DNA from: Selenomonadaceae bacterium
GTDB taxonomy: Bacteria > Bacillota > Negativicutes > Selenomonadales > Selenomonadaceae
Direction of reading: 5' to 3'
NCBI GenBank assembly: GCA_030523645.1
Contig: JAUNIB010000001.1
Location: forward strand, 434,001 to 498,000
DNA length: 64,000 nt
The position numbers were made by a program, and so were the translations under genes. The notes under the pieces are model-generated. The model did no database searches. It saw only the letters and a program-made list of their open reading frames with translations, and had not been told where the DNA came from. Positions 43,937 through 53,069 of the stretch are shown here, in pieces; positions within the stretch are counted from its first letter, which is position 1, and each line of letters opens with the position of its first letter.

Positions 43937-45610
43937 ATGGCTGAAAAGATTTCGTTGGCACCGAATTTTGTCCAGAACGCCATCGAGGAAGATCAGAGAA
44001 ATGGTAAATATACCGAGGGGATTCATACCCGGTTTCCGCCGGAGCCCAATGGTTATCTTCATATTGGTCATGCAAAGTCCATTTGCCTGAATTTCGGCTT
44101 GGCTGAATTGTTCGGCGGCAAGTGCAACATGCGCTTTGATGATACTAATCCTACAAAAGAGGATGTAGAGTATGTTGATTCAATTCAGGCTGATGTAAGG
44201 TGGCTGGGTTTTACCTGGGAAGATAGAAAATTCTACGCTTCCGATTATTTCCAGAAGCTTTATGAATATGCTGTTCAGCTGATAAAGTTGGGAAAGGCGT
44301 ATGTCTGTGATCTGACAGGCGATGAAATCCGTCAGTACAGAGGAACTTTGACAGAGCCGGGAAAGGATAGTCCTTATCGTAACCGCAGCGTTGAGGAAAA
44401 CCTCGAACTTTTTGAAAAAATGAAGAATGGTGAGTTCGAGAACGGTTCCCATGTGCTTCGGGCAAAGATTGATATGGCATCCCCCAATATCGTAATGCGT
44501 GATCCGGTTATTTATCGAATTGCCCACACTTCTCATCACCGGACCGGTGACGAGTGGTGCATTTATCCGATGTACGACTTTGCCCATCCGCTTTCTGATG
44601 CCATTGAGGGTATTACTCATTCCGTTTGTACGCTGGAATTTGAAGATCATCGCCCTCTGTATGATTGGCTGCTTGAGTCTTTGGGCTTTGATGTTAATAC
44701 TCGTCCACGTCAGATTGAGTTTGCCCGCCTGAACCTTACCAACACGGTAATGAGCAAGCGCAAGCTTCGTCAGCTTGTAGAAGAAGGATATGTCAGCGGT
44801 TGGGATGATCCCCGCATGCCGACTCTTTCCGGTTTGAGACGCCGCGGATACACTGCTGCCGCTATCAGATCTTTCTGTGAGGATATCGGCGTAGCTAAGA
44901 GCAACAGCCTCGTTGATGTGGGTATGCTTGAGCATGCTATCCGTGAAGATTTGAATGTGAAGGCCGACAGAGTAATGGCTGTACTCGACCCGGTCAAGGT
45001 CGTTATTACCAATTACCCGGAGGGTAAGCTGGAATATCTGAAAGCTGACAATAATCCTAATAGTGACAATAATCGTTTTGTGCCATTCGGTCGTGAAATC
45101 TTCATAGAGGCAGAGGATTTTATGGAAGAGCCGCCCAAGAAGTTTTTCCGTTTGAAGCCCGGCGGAGAGGTTCGGCTGAAGTATGCATACATTATTAAGT
45201 GCGAAGAAGTTGTTAAAAATGATGACGGGTCCATAAAGGAGATTCATTGCACTTACGATCCTGACTCTAAAGAGGGCGGAGCCACTGCCGGCCGCAAAGT
45301 AAAGGGAACGCTTCATTGGGTAGAAGCTGGCACTGCTCTCGATGCAGAGGTAAGACTCTACGATTATCTACTGAAGACCGATGAGAAAGGTGAGACTCCG
45401 GCAGACTTCCTGGCTGCTGTTAATCCGGAATCTCTGAAGGTGATTCAGTCCAAGATTGAGCCAAGTGTCAAGTTCGCTGCTGCCGGAACAAAATATCAGT
45501 TCCTGCGTCAGGGATATTTCTGTGTTGATAAAGACTCTACCATTGATAAGCCGGTATTTAACCGTGTTGTAGGCCTGCGTGATTCTTGGGCCAAGGAGCA
45601 GAAGAAATAA
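43937..45610 (+). CDS. glnS: Glutamine-tRNA ligase
   Basis: The 557-residue class Ic synthetase charges tRNA-Gln directly. The HIGH motif is in [16 protein letters not shown] near residue 35, the KMSKS-type motif is VMSKRKL, and RFDDTNP and [18 protein letters not shown] are GlnRS signatures that separate it from bacterial GluRS. Both C-terminal anticodon-binding beta-barrels are present. Most Firmicutes lack GlnRS and use GatCAB amidation, so presence here is notable and suggests ancient transfer. I start at ATG 43937. TTG 43928 is too close to AAAGGAG. It begins a glnS-orf-leuS unit with short gaps. Confidence 0.95.
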   Translation: MAEKISLAPNFVQNAIEEDQRNGKYTEGIHTRFPPEPNGYLHIGHAKSICLNFGLAELFGGKCNMRFDDTNPTKEDVEYVDSIQADVRWLGFTWEDRKFYASDYFQKLYEYAVQLIKLGKAYVCDLTGDEIRQYRGTLTEPGKDSPYRNRSVEENLELFEKMKNGEFENGSHVLRAKIDMASPNIVMRDPVIYRIAHTSHHRTGDEWCIYPMYDFAHPLSDAIEGITHSVCTLEFEDHRPLYDWLLESLGFDVNTRPRQIEFARLNLTNTVMSKRKLRQLVEEGYVSGWDDPRMPTLSGLRRRGYTAAAIRSFCEDIGVAKSNSLVDVGMLEHAIREDLNVKADRVMAVLDPVKVVITNYPEGKLEYLKADNNPNSDNNRFVPFGREIFIEAEDFMEEPPKKFFRLKPGGEVRLKYAYIIKCEEVVKNDDGSIKEIHCTYDPDSKEGGATAGRKVKGTLHWVEAGTALDAEVRLYDYLLKTDEKGETPADFLAAVNPESLKVIQSKIEPSVKFAAAGTKYQFLRQGYFCVDKDSTIDKPVFNRVVGLRDSWAKEQKK

Positions 45611-45620
45611 GGGGTAACAG

Positions 45621-45926
45621 ATGGCAAAAATTCCGAAGAACTTGTCTGACAAGGATATGCTGAAGAATTTCGTCGAAGAGCCCACGCTGGAAGATATGTT
45701 TCTTGCTAAGGAAAAGGCTGACGAAAAAAAGCGCCTTCAGGAAAATCCTGCTTCAAACATAAATATAGCGTACCTTACTCCCGATATCGTTGAGAAACTT
45801 GGAAAACTTCTGCTTGAGCTGAAAGTTAAGCTCTATGACGCCGGGATTGTTGACTACCGTATCGAGCCTCGGCTTGAAGGAAAGCAGATTATCCTTGTAC
45901 CGGTAGAAATCGGTCGTAAGAAATAA
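45621..45926 (+). CDS. Unknown small protein between glnS and leuS
   Basis: A 101-residue acidic-basic protein with no domain I recognise. Residues 1-45 are highly charged and probably helical ([29 protein letters not shown]). Residues 48-80 look like a helix and strand ([28 protein letters not shown]). The C-terminus forms a likely beta hairpin ending in [14 protein letters not shown]. No signal peptide or membrane segment. AAGGGG is the ribosome site, codon use matches the neighbours, and the frame is placed ten bases after glnS and 24 before leuS, so it is very likely a real gene of the aminoacyl-tRNA synthetase operon. Function unknown. Confidence 0.75.
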   Translation: MAKIPKNLSDKDMLKNFVEEPTLEDMFLAKEKADEKKRLQENPASNINIAYLTPDIVEKLGKLLLELKVKLYDAGIVDYRIEPRLEGKQIILVPVEIGRKK

Positions 45927-45949
45927 CCATTCGTAGAAGGAGAAGAAAA

Positions 45950-48430
45950 ATGCTGAAGTACAAACCGCATGATATAGAAAAAAAGTGGCAGGCAAAGTGG
46001 TCTGAAAGCAATATTTATAAAACTGAAATGTCCAAGGATAAGGAAAAATACTACGTTCTTGAAATGTTCCCTTATCCTTCCGGAAACCTCCACATGGGCC
46101 ATGTCCGTAATTATTCCATCGGTGATGTTCTGGCCCGCTACAAGACCATGGCCGGGTTTAATGTCATTCACCCAATGGGTTTTGATGCCTTTGGTATGCC
46201 GGCTGAGAATGCTGCGATTAAGAACAAAGTACGTCCTTCTGACTGGACTTTCTCGAACATTGACAATATGAAGCGTCAGCAGCGTGAAATGGGCCTTTCC
46301 TACGATTGGGACAGGGAAGTTGAGACCTGCCGTCCTGACTACTATCGCTGGACTCAGTGGATGTTTGAGACCTTTTACAAGCGTGGTCTCGCATACAAGA
46401 AGGAAGCATCCGTAAACTGGTGCGATACCTGCGGAACCGTTTTGGCTAACGAGCAGGTAATTGACGGCAAGTGCTGGCGCTGTGATAATGATGTTCGTAA
46501 AAAGGCGCTCTCTCAGTGGTTCCTTAAGATTACTGCCTATGCAGATGAGCTGAAGAAAGATCTCGCGCTGCTGAAGGGCTGGCCTGACCGTGTAAAGACC
46601 ATGCAGGACAATTGGATAGGCCGCAGCGAGGGCTTAGAGTTCTCCTTTGATGTTCCTGAATATGGTGAAAAGATTCCAGTTTATACCACCTGTGCTCATA
46701 CGGTGTTCGGTGTAACCTATGTTGTCCTTGCAGCGGAGCATCCTCTCGTTGAGAAATTTATCGCCGGTAAGGAGAATGAGCAGGAGCTTCGTGCTTTTGT
46801 TGAAGAAACTAAGAACAGCAGTGATATTGAGCGCACATCCGCTGATTCTGAAAAGAAAGGTATGTTCACTGGCGTTTATGCTGTAAATCCGGTAAACGGC
46901 AAACAGGTACCTGTTTGGGTAACAAACTATGTCCTTTATGACTACGGTACCGGTGCAGTAATGGGTGTTCCTACCGGTGACCAGCGCGACTTCCAGTTTG
47001 CAAAGAAGTATAACCTTGAGCTGATTCTGACTGTTGATAATCCAGAAGCACCGATTGATGAGAACAATATGACCGAGGCCTATGTTGATCCCGGTATCAT
47101 GGTAAATTCCGCTCAGTTCGACGGGATGAATTCCACCGAAGCCAAGAAGGCTATCATTGACTGGATGGTTGAAAAGAACCTTGGCGGGGCAAAGATAAAG
47201 GTAAACTATCGTCTCCGTGACTGGCTCATCTCCCGTCAGAGATATTGGGGTGCTCCGATTCCCGTAATCTATTGCGAGAAGTGCGGTGAGCAGCTCGTAC
47301 CGGACAATCAGCTTCCGGTTCTGCTGCCTCAGAATGTATCCTTTGAACAGGGTTCTGTATCTCCGTTGGCTCAGTGCGAAGAGTTCGTAAACTGCACCTG
47401 TCCGAAGTGCGGCGGTCCGGCTCGTCGGGAGACTGATACGATGGATACTTTCATCTGCTCTTCCTGGTATTATCTCCGCTATACTGATGCGCTTAACGAT
47501 AAGGAGCCTTTCTCCAGAGAAAAGGTAAACTACTGGGCACCTGTAGATCAGTATATCGGCGGCATTGAGCACGCTATCCTTCATTTGCTGTATTCCCGTT
47601 TCTTCACCAAGGTTCTCCGTGATGAGGGATGGGTTAACTTTGACGAGCCGTTCACCAACCTCCTAACTCAGGGAATGGTCCTCAAGGACGGCGGAAAGAT
47701 GTCAAAGTCCAAGGGCAATGTCGTTTCTCCGGAAGAAATTATCGGAAAATACGGTGCTGATACCGCCCGTCTTTTCATTCTTTTTGCAGCTCCCCCTGAG
47801 CGCGATCTGGATTGGAGCGATGACGGTGTTGAGGGTGCCTTCCGTTTCCTGAACCGTGTGTGGAGAATTATTGACCAGTTTGCTGAAGCGGCGAAGGCTG
47901 GCAGCGATGAATATGATGTAAACGTTCTCACGGAAGAGGAGAAAGAGCTTCGCCGTATTCTTCACGCTACCATTAAGAAAGTAACTGCCGACATTGATGG
48001 CCGGTTCATGTTCAATACTGCCATCAGTTCGATTATGGAGCTGGTAAATGCCTTCTATAAATTCCAGAGTTCCGAGACAGTAAACAAGGACCTCGTAAGA
48101 GAGGTAGTTTTCGGTCTTATTAAGCTGCTGGCACCGTTTGCTCCGCATATCACTGAAGAATTGTGGGAACTCACCGGTCACACGGGAAGCATTCATCTTG
48201 AAAAATGGCCTGCTTTTGAAGAGGCTGCAATGGTTCAGAGCGAGGTAGAGGTTGTTCTTCAGGTTAACGGAAAAGTCCGTGGACGCATTAATGTTCCGGC
48301 TGATCTCAACAGGGAAGCTCTAAGTGAAGCGGCTATGAAGCATCCGCGTGTAATTGAGCTGACTGCTGGAAAAGAAATTGTAAAACTGATTGCAGTACCT
48401 AACAAGCTCGTAAATGTTGTTGCAAAATAA
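45950..48430 (+). CDS. leuS: Leucine-tRNA ligase
   Basis: The 826-residue class I synthetase is the bacterial type. HIGH-type motif [15 protein letters not shown] near residue 40, KMSKS loop [14 protein letters not shown] near residue 580, the CP1 editing domain ([22 protein letters not shown], with [12 protein letters not shown]), and cysteine groups in [14 protein letters not shown] and CEKCG/CTCPKCG. The family insert [17 protein letters not shown] is present. The C-terminal tRNA-binding tail is complete. It attaches leucine to tRNA-Leu and edits isoleucine or norvaline. AAGGAGAAG precedes the ATG. It is the last gene before a long perfect terminator. Confidence 0.97.
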   Translation: MLKYKPHDIEKKWQAKWSESNIYKTEMSKDKEKYYVLEMFPYPSGNLHMGHVRNYSIGDVLARYKTMAGFNVIHPMGFDAFGMPAENAAIKNKVRPSDWTFSNIDNMKRQQREMGLSYDWDREVETCRPDYYRWTQWMFETFYKRGLAYKKEASVNWCDTCGTVLANEQVIDGKCWRCDNDVRKKALSQWFLKITAYADELKKDLALLKGWPDRVKTMQDNWIGRSEGLEFSFDVPEYGEKIPVYTTCAHTVFGVTYVVLAAEHPLVEKFIAGKENEQELRAFVEETKNSSDIERTSADSEKKGMFTGVYAVNPVNGKQVPVWVTNYVLYDYGTGAVMGVPTGDQRDFQFAKKYNLELILTVDNPEAPIDENNMTEAYVDPGIMVNSAQFDGMNSTEAKKAIIDWMVEKNLGGAKIKVNYRLRDWLISRQRYWGAPIPVIYCEKCGEQLVPDNQLPVLLPQNVSFEQGSVSPLAQCEEFVNCTCPKCGGPARRETDTMDTFICSSWYYLRYTDALNDKEPFSREKVNYWAPVDQYIGGIEHAILHLLYSRFFTKVLRDEGWVNFDEPFTNLLTQGMVLKDGGKMSKSKGNVVSPEEIIGKYGADTARLFILFAAPPERDLDWSDDGVEGAFRFLNRVWRIIDQFAEAAKAGSDEYDVNVLTEEEKELRRILHATIKKVTADIDGRFMFNTAISSIMELVNAFYKFQSSETVNKDLVREVVFGLIKLLAPFAPHITEELWELTGHTGSIHLEKWPAFEEAAMVQSEVEVVLQVNGKVRGRINVPADLNREALSEAAMKHPRVIELTAGKEIVKLIAVPNKLVNVVAK

Positions 48431-48443
48431 AATCTCGTTATAT

Positions 48444-48485
48444 CCCAATAAAAATACGCCGAATTTTCGGCGTATTTTTATTGGG
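48444..48485. terminator. Perfect 20-pair terminator hairpin after leuS
   Basis: CCCAATAAAAATACGCCGAA pairs perfectly with 48466-48485, loop of two. T5 occurs within the descending arm. The hairpin is symmetric and could act in both directions. Confidence 0.85.
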
Positions 48486-48490
48486 AGTAA

Positions 48491-48518
48491 TTGACAAGGA
48501 CATATTTTGATGTATGAT
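48491..48518 (+). promoter_or_regulatory. Promoter of folC
   Basis: Consensus TTGACA (48491-48496), 16-base spacer, TATGAT (48513-48518). Its -10 box covers the first in-frame ATG of folC (48514), which argues that translation starts further downstream. Confidence 0.6.
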
Positions 48519-48558
48519 GAAAAAGTCTAAACCACAATTAATGAAGGGAAGGGTAGCC

Positions 48559-49869
48559 TTGACCTATGCAGAGTCTCTACAGTATTTGAATGAGCTTGCA
48601 AAATTTGGAATAAAACCCGGGTTGGAACGAATACTCAGTCTTCTTAGGAGATTGGGCAACCCTCAGAATAAATATAAGACGATACATATCACTGGAACCA
48701 ATGGCAAAGGGTCCGTCACTGCGATGCTGTCATCAATTTTGTCTGAGTCCGGATGCAGTACCGGAGCGTTTACTTCTCCGCATCTGTTTAGATACACTGA
48801 GCGTATGACTATAGACGGTGAGGAAATAAGCGAAGATGAATTTGCGGCAGCTGCAAATTCTGTGCGGGCTTCTGTCGAGGCCATGCTGGAAGAAAATGAG
48901 GAATGTCCGACTCAGTTCGAGTTCCTTACGGCGATGGCATTCTATTACTTTGCCAAAAAAAATGTTGACTATGCAGTTATCGAGGTAGGCTTGGGAGGTC
49001 TTTTGGATTCAACAAATGTTATTGTACCGGAAGTAGCAGCAATAACGAATGTTACTCTCGAACATGCCGATAAGTGCGGGGGAACTTTGGAAGGTATAGC
49101 TCGTCATAAAGCGGGGATAATAAAAGCCGGTGTACCGGTTGTTACCGGGGCTGAAGGTGCGGCTGTCGATATAATTGCTAAAAGAGCGGACGAATTAGAT
49201 TCACGACTGTACTTAAACAATAGAGAATTCAAGGTTCAAAACTCCGCCGGAACTGAAGCTGATGACGGCCAAACACTATTGTTCTCAGATATGACAGGAT
49301 GCAGGATTGCCTATCATCTGAAGATGATAGCTGAGTATCAGATGAAAAACAGTGCCGTTGCAATAATGACAGCTAAGCTCATCTCTGGAAATGATGGCAG
49401 AGTTACTGATTTATCAATACAGAAGGGATTAGAAAAATCTTTTTGGCCTGGTCGGTTTGAGATTTTTTCCATTGGTAATGATAAGATTGTAATCGACGGT
49501 GCGCATAATCCGGCAGGAATAGCGGCTCTGCGAAAGAGTTTGGATATTACTTTTCCGAGAGCGAAGAGGTTGTTTCTGTTAGGAATACTCAGAGATAAGG
49601 CTGTTTCATCAATGATAAAAATCCTGCTGAGACCGGAAGACAGGGTAGTGGTGACATCACCTGATTCTGACAGAGCAGCCACGCCGGAAGAAATTGTTGA
49701 GAGAATACATGACTCAGAAGTCATTGCTGTTTCCGGTGATAGAAAAAAAGCTTTGGACATTGCTCTCAACGAACAGGGGAGCGGAGAACTGTTAGTCATA
49801 ACCGGTTCATTGTATTTGATTGGGTATATTCGACAGCTGCTTATAGAAAAATTAGGGACAAACAGGTGA
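48559..49869 (+). CDS. folC: Folylpolyglutamate synthase / dihydrofolate synthase
   Basis: The 436-residue Mur-ligase-family enzyme adds glutamates to folates. The P-loop is ITGTNGKGSVTAML, the Mur-type lysine and glutamate sites follow in AIIEVGLGG-like YAVIEVGLGGLLDSTNV, and the C-terminal domain has DGAHNPAG. I chose TTG 48559. It is preceded by GAAGGGAAGG, it places the conserved LTYAESLQYL segment at the N-terminus as in relatives, and the longer frame from ATG 48514 overlaps the predicted -10 box. It lies three bases before the O-antigen-ligase-like gene, with which it is co-transcribed. Confidence 0.92.
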   Translation: MTYAESLQYLNELAKFGIKPGLERILSLLRRLGNPQNKYKTIHITGTNGKGSVTAMLSSILSESGCSTGAFTSPHLFRYTERMTIDGEEISEDEFAAAANSVRASVEAMLEENEECPTQFEFLTAMAFYYFAKKNVDYAVIEVGLGGLLDSTNVIVPEVAAITNVTLEHADKCGGTLEGIARHKAGIIKAGVPVVTGAEGAAVDIIAKRADELDSRLYLNNREFKVQNSAGTEADDGQTLLFSDMTGCRIAYHLKMIAEYQMKNSAVAIMTAKLISGNDGRVTDLSIQKGLEKSFWPGRFEIFSIGNDKIVIDGAHNPAGIAALRKSLDITFPRAKRLFLLGILRDKAVSSMIKILLRPEDRVVVTSPDSDRAATPEEIVERIHDSEVIAVSGDRKKALDIALNEQGSGELLVITGSLYLIGYIRQLLIEKLGTNR

Positions 49870-49872
49870 TTT

Positions 49873-51108
49873 ATGGAACTTGCTAATGAAAATATACAGG
49901 CAGACGAGAAGAGACGACGCCTATGTCTAATGGCCGTTTATGCGGAAGCGTTTTTTATTGCTTTGTCACCATGGGTCGCAGCGGCCGCATTGATTGCAGG
50001 TGTGCTGTTATGGATTTACAGGACTGTCAAAAATCCGGACAGAAGGTTTGTTAGGACTAAAGTTGATAAATTTATATTGGCATTTTTTATTCTTAGCGGT
50101 CTGTCCGTTACCGGGGCAATGGATCCATACTTTAGTTTTTACAACTGGTACAATCTAGTCGGTGCCTATTTGTTGACCTATGAGCTTGTAATCCAGACTG
50201 TGAAAAATAGGGAAGAAGTGATAAGGCTCATTTACATTCTTGGAATAAGTGCCGGTCTTGTAATTTTATACGGCTATTATCAGTTTGTTTTCGGCATAAA
50301 TATCTCTGATGTAGCCTGGGTGGATGCCAATATTTATCCGGAACTCAGAAAGAGAGTCTTTTCTACTTGGGTAAACCCGAATATTCTGGCGGGATACCTT
50401 AATGAAGTAATTTGTGTTCTCGTTGTCTTTCTATCCGGGGCAAAAACGAGAAAAAACAAAATACTGTTGGGATCCTTTATTGCCGCCGCCGCCCTGTGTC
50501 TTGCAATGACCTATGCCCGAGGAGCTATATTCTCGCTGGGTCTTATTTTAATAGTATACGGTACCTTAAAGGACAGGAGAATTCTCTATCTGGCTTTGGT
50601 CGGTGGAGCAGTAGCATTGATATTGAGTCCGTCACTGTTGGAAAGACTGACGACCATCTTTACCAAGATAGACACCTCATCAGAGATGAGACTTGCTATT
50701 TGGGAAGCGACGGTGTGGATGATAATTGAGCAGCCGTTTCTGGGAATCGGTTGGGGTATGTACTGGATGGTGTATCGTTATTATGATTTTTATATCAACG
50801 ATCCCAATGTCACAATCTATCACGCACACAACATGTTCCTGAATTTCCCGGCAGAGATAGGCATTGCAGGTGCTGCTGCATTCTTTTATGTTTTTTTTAA
50901 AGCCATGGGTACCGGATTCAAAGAAGGAAAAGAAAGAAATCAGGAGATAGTGTCAAATTTTTCAAATGGTTTAGCTCTCGCACTGGTATCTGTTGCATTG
51001 GGCGGTTTGACTGATGATGTAGTTTTTAACATTCCGACATCCATGCTTTTATGGTTTACCATAGCTTTGATTATGAAAAATAATGAGCTTGGTGCTTTAC
51101 AGAAATAG
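49873..51108 (+). CDS. O-antigen ligase (Wzy_C) family membrane protein
   Basis: The 411-residue integral membrane protein has about ten to eleven hydrophobic segments. In the second half is the WaaL/Wzy_C core, with a conserved arginine in AMTYARGAIFSLGLIL, an EMRLAIWEA motif and FLGIGWGMYW followed by YHAHNMFLNFPAEIGIAG, the periplasmic loop with the catalytic-type histidine. Family members ligate or polymerise surface glycans. Negativicutes have an outer membrane, so a true LPS O-antigen ligase is plausible, but no other glycan gene is present and the substrate is unknown. No clear ribosome site besides AGGTGATTT upstream of the ATG. No terminator with a T-run follows. Confidence 0.8.
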   Translation: MELANENIQADEKRRRLCLMAVYAEAFFIALSPWVAAAALIAGVLLWIYRTVKNPDRRFVRTKVDKFILAFFILSGLSVTGAMDPYFSFYNWYNLVGAYLLTYELVIQTVKNREEVIRLIYILGISAGLVILYGYYQFVFGINISDVAWVDANIYPELRKRVFSTWVNPNILAGYLNEVICVLVVFLSGAKTRKNKILLGSFIAAAALCLAMTYARGAIFSLGLILIVYGTLKDRRILYLALVGGAVALILSPSLLERLTTIFTKIDTSSEMRLAIWEATVWMIIEQPFLGIGWGMYWMVYRYYDFYINDPNVTIYHAHNMFLNFPAEIGIAGAAAFFYVFFKAMGTGFKEGKERNQEIVSNFSNGLALALVSVALGGLTDDVVFNIPTSMLLWFTIALIMKNNELGALQK

Positions 51109-51358
51109 TGGTGTAATGTGTACATTGTCTACACCTTAAGGACACAAGTCCTTATGTATACCGAAATACAAAATCGCAGTAATTTAGCGTAATTTTCTAT
51201 AATCCCATATATATAGGGGATTCGGCATTCATTAACCACAACATATAGTGTCATTTTTGATAATAATGTATGAAGGTATACAACATAATTAAAGGACGAA
51301 ATCCCTTGATTTTGCTGAAATTTTTGTAATTTTTGACGTAAAACTGACGGTTTTCTCC
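51109..51358. other. Non-coding stretch with three small hairpins
   Basis: Between the O-antigen-ligase gene and the CoA-transferase promoter. It holds GGTGTA/TACACC (51110-51135), TAAGGAC-acaa-GTCCTTA (51137-51154) and AATCCC/GGGATT (51201-51222). None has a clear T-run. The rest is AT-rich with no supported gene. One of the hairpins may end the folC transcript. Confidence 0.5.
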
Positions 51359-51387
51359 TTGACTGTGTTTATTGCCCGTGGTATATT
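51359..51387 (+). promoter_or_regulatory. Promoter of the succinate-to-propionate gene block
   Basis: TTGACT (51359-51364), 17-base spacer, TATATT (51382-51387). Expected start near 51394, giving a leader of about 150 bases. Confidence 0.7.
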
Positions 51388-51433
51388 ATTACCAGATTAA
51401 GTCTGTCGAACATTGGGAGTAAGTGTGTAACTG

Positions 51434-51524
51434 AACAGCAGGCTGATACTGCGGGGTTTCAGCCGAACTGTTTTATGCACGGATCCTTATGTGAGACTGG
51501 CAAATAAAGGGTTATTTATAACCC
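51434..51524 (+). promoter_or_regulatory. Structured 5' leader of the CoA-transferase gene
   Basis: Two hairpins are visible. The larger pairs AACAG/CTGTT and GGCTGA/TCAGCC (51434-51438 and 51441-51446 with 51459-51464 and 51468-51472). The second is GGGTTA-ttta-TAACCC (51509-51524), ending eight bases before the AGGGAGG ribosome site. It does not match a cobalamin riboswitch. Function unknown: stability or translation control. Confidence 0.4.
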
Positions 51525-51545
51525 GAAATGAGGGAGGATTTCTAA

Positions 51546-53051
51546 ATGATTGATATCACTGATCGCGTACTTAACGCTGAACTGCGCGGCAAGATCACCA
51601 CTGCTGAAGAAGCAGCTCTGCACATCGGGCCGAACATGAACGTTGGTACGTCCGGATTCACCCCGTCCGGTTATCCGAAAGCAGTTCCTGTTGCTCTTGC
51701 TGAGCGCATGAAGAAGGAGCCTTTCAAGATTAACCTCTGGACTGGTGCTTCCGTAGGCCCCGAGCTCGACGAAGTTCTGGCCAACGTTGACGGTGTTAAC
51801 TTCCGCATGCCCTATCAGACCAATAGCGCAATGCGTAACGCCATCAATGCAAACAAAGTTCAGTATCAGGATCTCCATCTTAGCGAAGTTGGTCAGCTGA
51901 CCCGTACTGGCATGATCAACGGTGGCACCCTTGATGTTGCTATCGTTGAGGCTTGCATGATCACCAAGGAAGGTTATATCGTTCCGACTACTTCTCTTGG
52001 TAACAGCGCAACTTATGTAAAGCAGGCTAAGAAGGTTATCGTTGAAGTCAACACTTCCCAGCCGGTAGAGTTCTTCGGTATGCATGACGTTATCGTGCCG
52101 GAGGATCCCCCGTATCGTATGCCCTTTAACGTAGTAGCTTCCGATACCCGCATCGGTAAGCCGTACATCGAGTGCCCGCTCGACAAGATTGTTGCTGTTG
52201 TTCCGTGCGATGTTCCGGATAACACTCGTCCTCTCGGCGCAATCGATGATGATTCCAAGGCTATGTCCAAGCACCTGCTCGACTTCCTCGATGCTGAAAT
52301 CGCTGCTGGCCGTATGCCGAAGAATCTCCTTCCGCTCCAGTCCGGTGTTGGCAGCGTAGCTAACGCTGTTATCGGCGGATTTGTTGATTCCGACAAAGAG
52401 CACCTCACTGTTTACACTGAGGTTATCCAGGATGGTATGTTCGACCTTATCGATGCCGGTAAGCTCGACTTCGCTTCCGGTACTGCTCTCAGCCCGTCCC
52501 CGGAAGGACAGAAGAAACTCTATGGCAACTTCAATTTCTATGCTCCGAAGCTCTTGCTCCGTCCGCAGGAAATCTCCAACAGCCCGGAAGTTGTCCGTCG
52601 TATCGGCGTTATTGCCATGAATACGGCAATTGAGTGCGATATCTATGGTAACGTTAACTCCACCCGTATCAACGGTTCTCGCCTGATGAACGGTATCGGC
52701 GGTTCTGGTGACTTCGCTCGCAGCGGTTACCTCTCCGTATTCTTCACCGTCACCAGTGCAAAGAAGGGTGCCGTTTCCTCCATCGTTCCGATGGTTTCCC
52801 ATCAGGATCATGGCGCACAGGATGTCGACCTCATCGTCACCGAGCGCGGCGTCGCGGATCTCCGCGGCAAGTCCGCAAAACAGCGTGCCCAGGCAATCAT
52901 TGCAATTTCCAGCCCGGAATATCAGGCTCAGTTGCAGGATTACTTCGATCGCGCTTGCGCAGCTACCAAAAATGCCGACAAGCCGCATCTCCTCGCAGAA
53001 GCGCTTAGCTGGCATGTTAATGCCCTAGAAAAAGGTACCATGAAAAAATAA
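51546..53051 (+). CDS. Acetyl-CoA hydrolase/transferase family CoA-transferase (probable propionyl-CoA:succinate CoA-transferase)
   Basis: The 501-residue class I CoA-transferase belongs to the group of AarC, Cat1 and ScpC. The active-site glutamate is Glu292 in VYTEVIQDG. The glycine-rich oxyanion/CoA segment is NGIGGSGDFARSGYLSVFFT near residue 385. As the first gene of a cluster that makes propionyl-CoA from succinyl-CoA, it most likely moves CoA from propionyl-CoA to succinate, closing the cycle without ATP. Acetate as CoA acceptor or donor cannot be excluded from sequence. The AGGGAGG site and strong use of C-ending codons point to high expression. It lies 18 bases before the mutase gene. 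Confidence 0.88.
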   Translation: MIDITDRVLNAELRGKITTAEEAALHIGPNMNVGTSGFTPSGYPKAVPVALAERMKKEPFKINLWTGASVGPELDEVLANVDGVNFRMPYQTNSAMRNAINANKVQYQDLHLSEVGQLTRTGMINGGTLDVAIVEACMITKEGYIVPTTSLGNSATYVKQAKKVIVEVNTSQPVEFFGMHDVIVPEDPPYRMPFNVVASDTRIGKPYIECPLDKIVAVVPCDVPDNTRPLGAIDDDSKAMSKHLLDFLDAEIAAGRMPKNLLPLQSGVGSVANAVIGGFVDSDKEHLTVYTEVIQDGMFDLIDAGKLDFASGTALSPSPEGQKKLYGNFNFYAPKLLLRPQEISNSPEVVRRIGVIAMNTAIECDIYGNVNSTRINGSRLMNGIGGSGDFARSGYLSVFFTVTSAKKGAVSSIVPMVSHQDHGAQDVDLIVTERGVADLRGKSAKQRAQAIIAISSPEYQAQLQDYFDRACAATKNADKPHLLAEALSWHVNALEKGTMKK

Positions 53052-53069
53052 TAGGAGGGTACAAAAATT

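Noticed and set aside
51387-51545. Cobalamin riboswitch before the AdoCbl-dependent pathway
   Set aside because: The leader is too short and no B12-box-like core or matching helices are visible.
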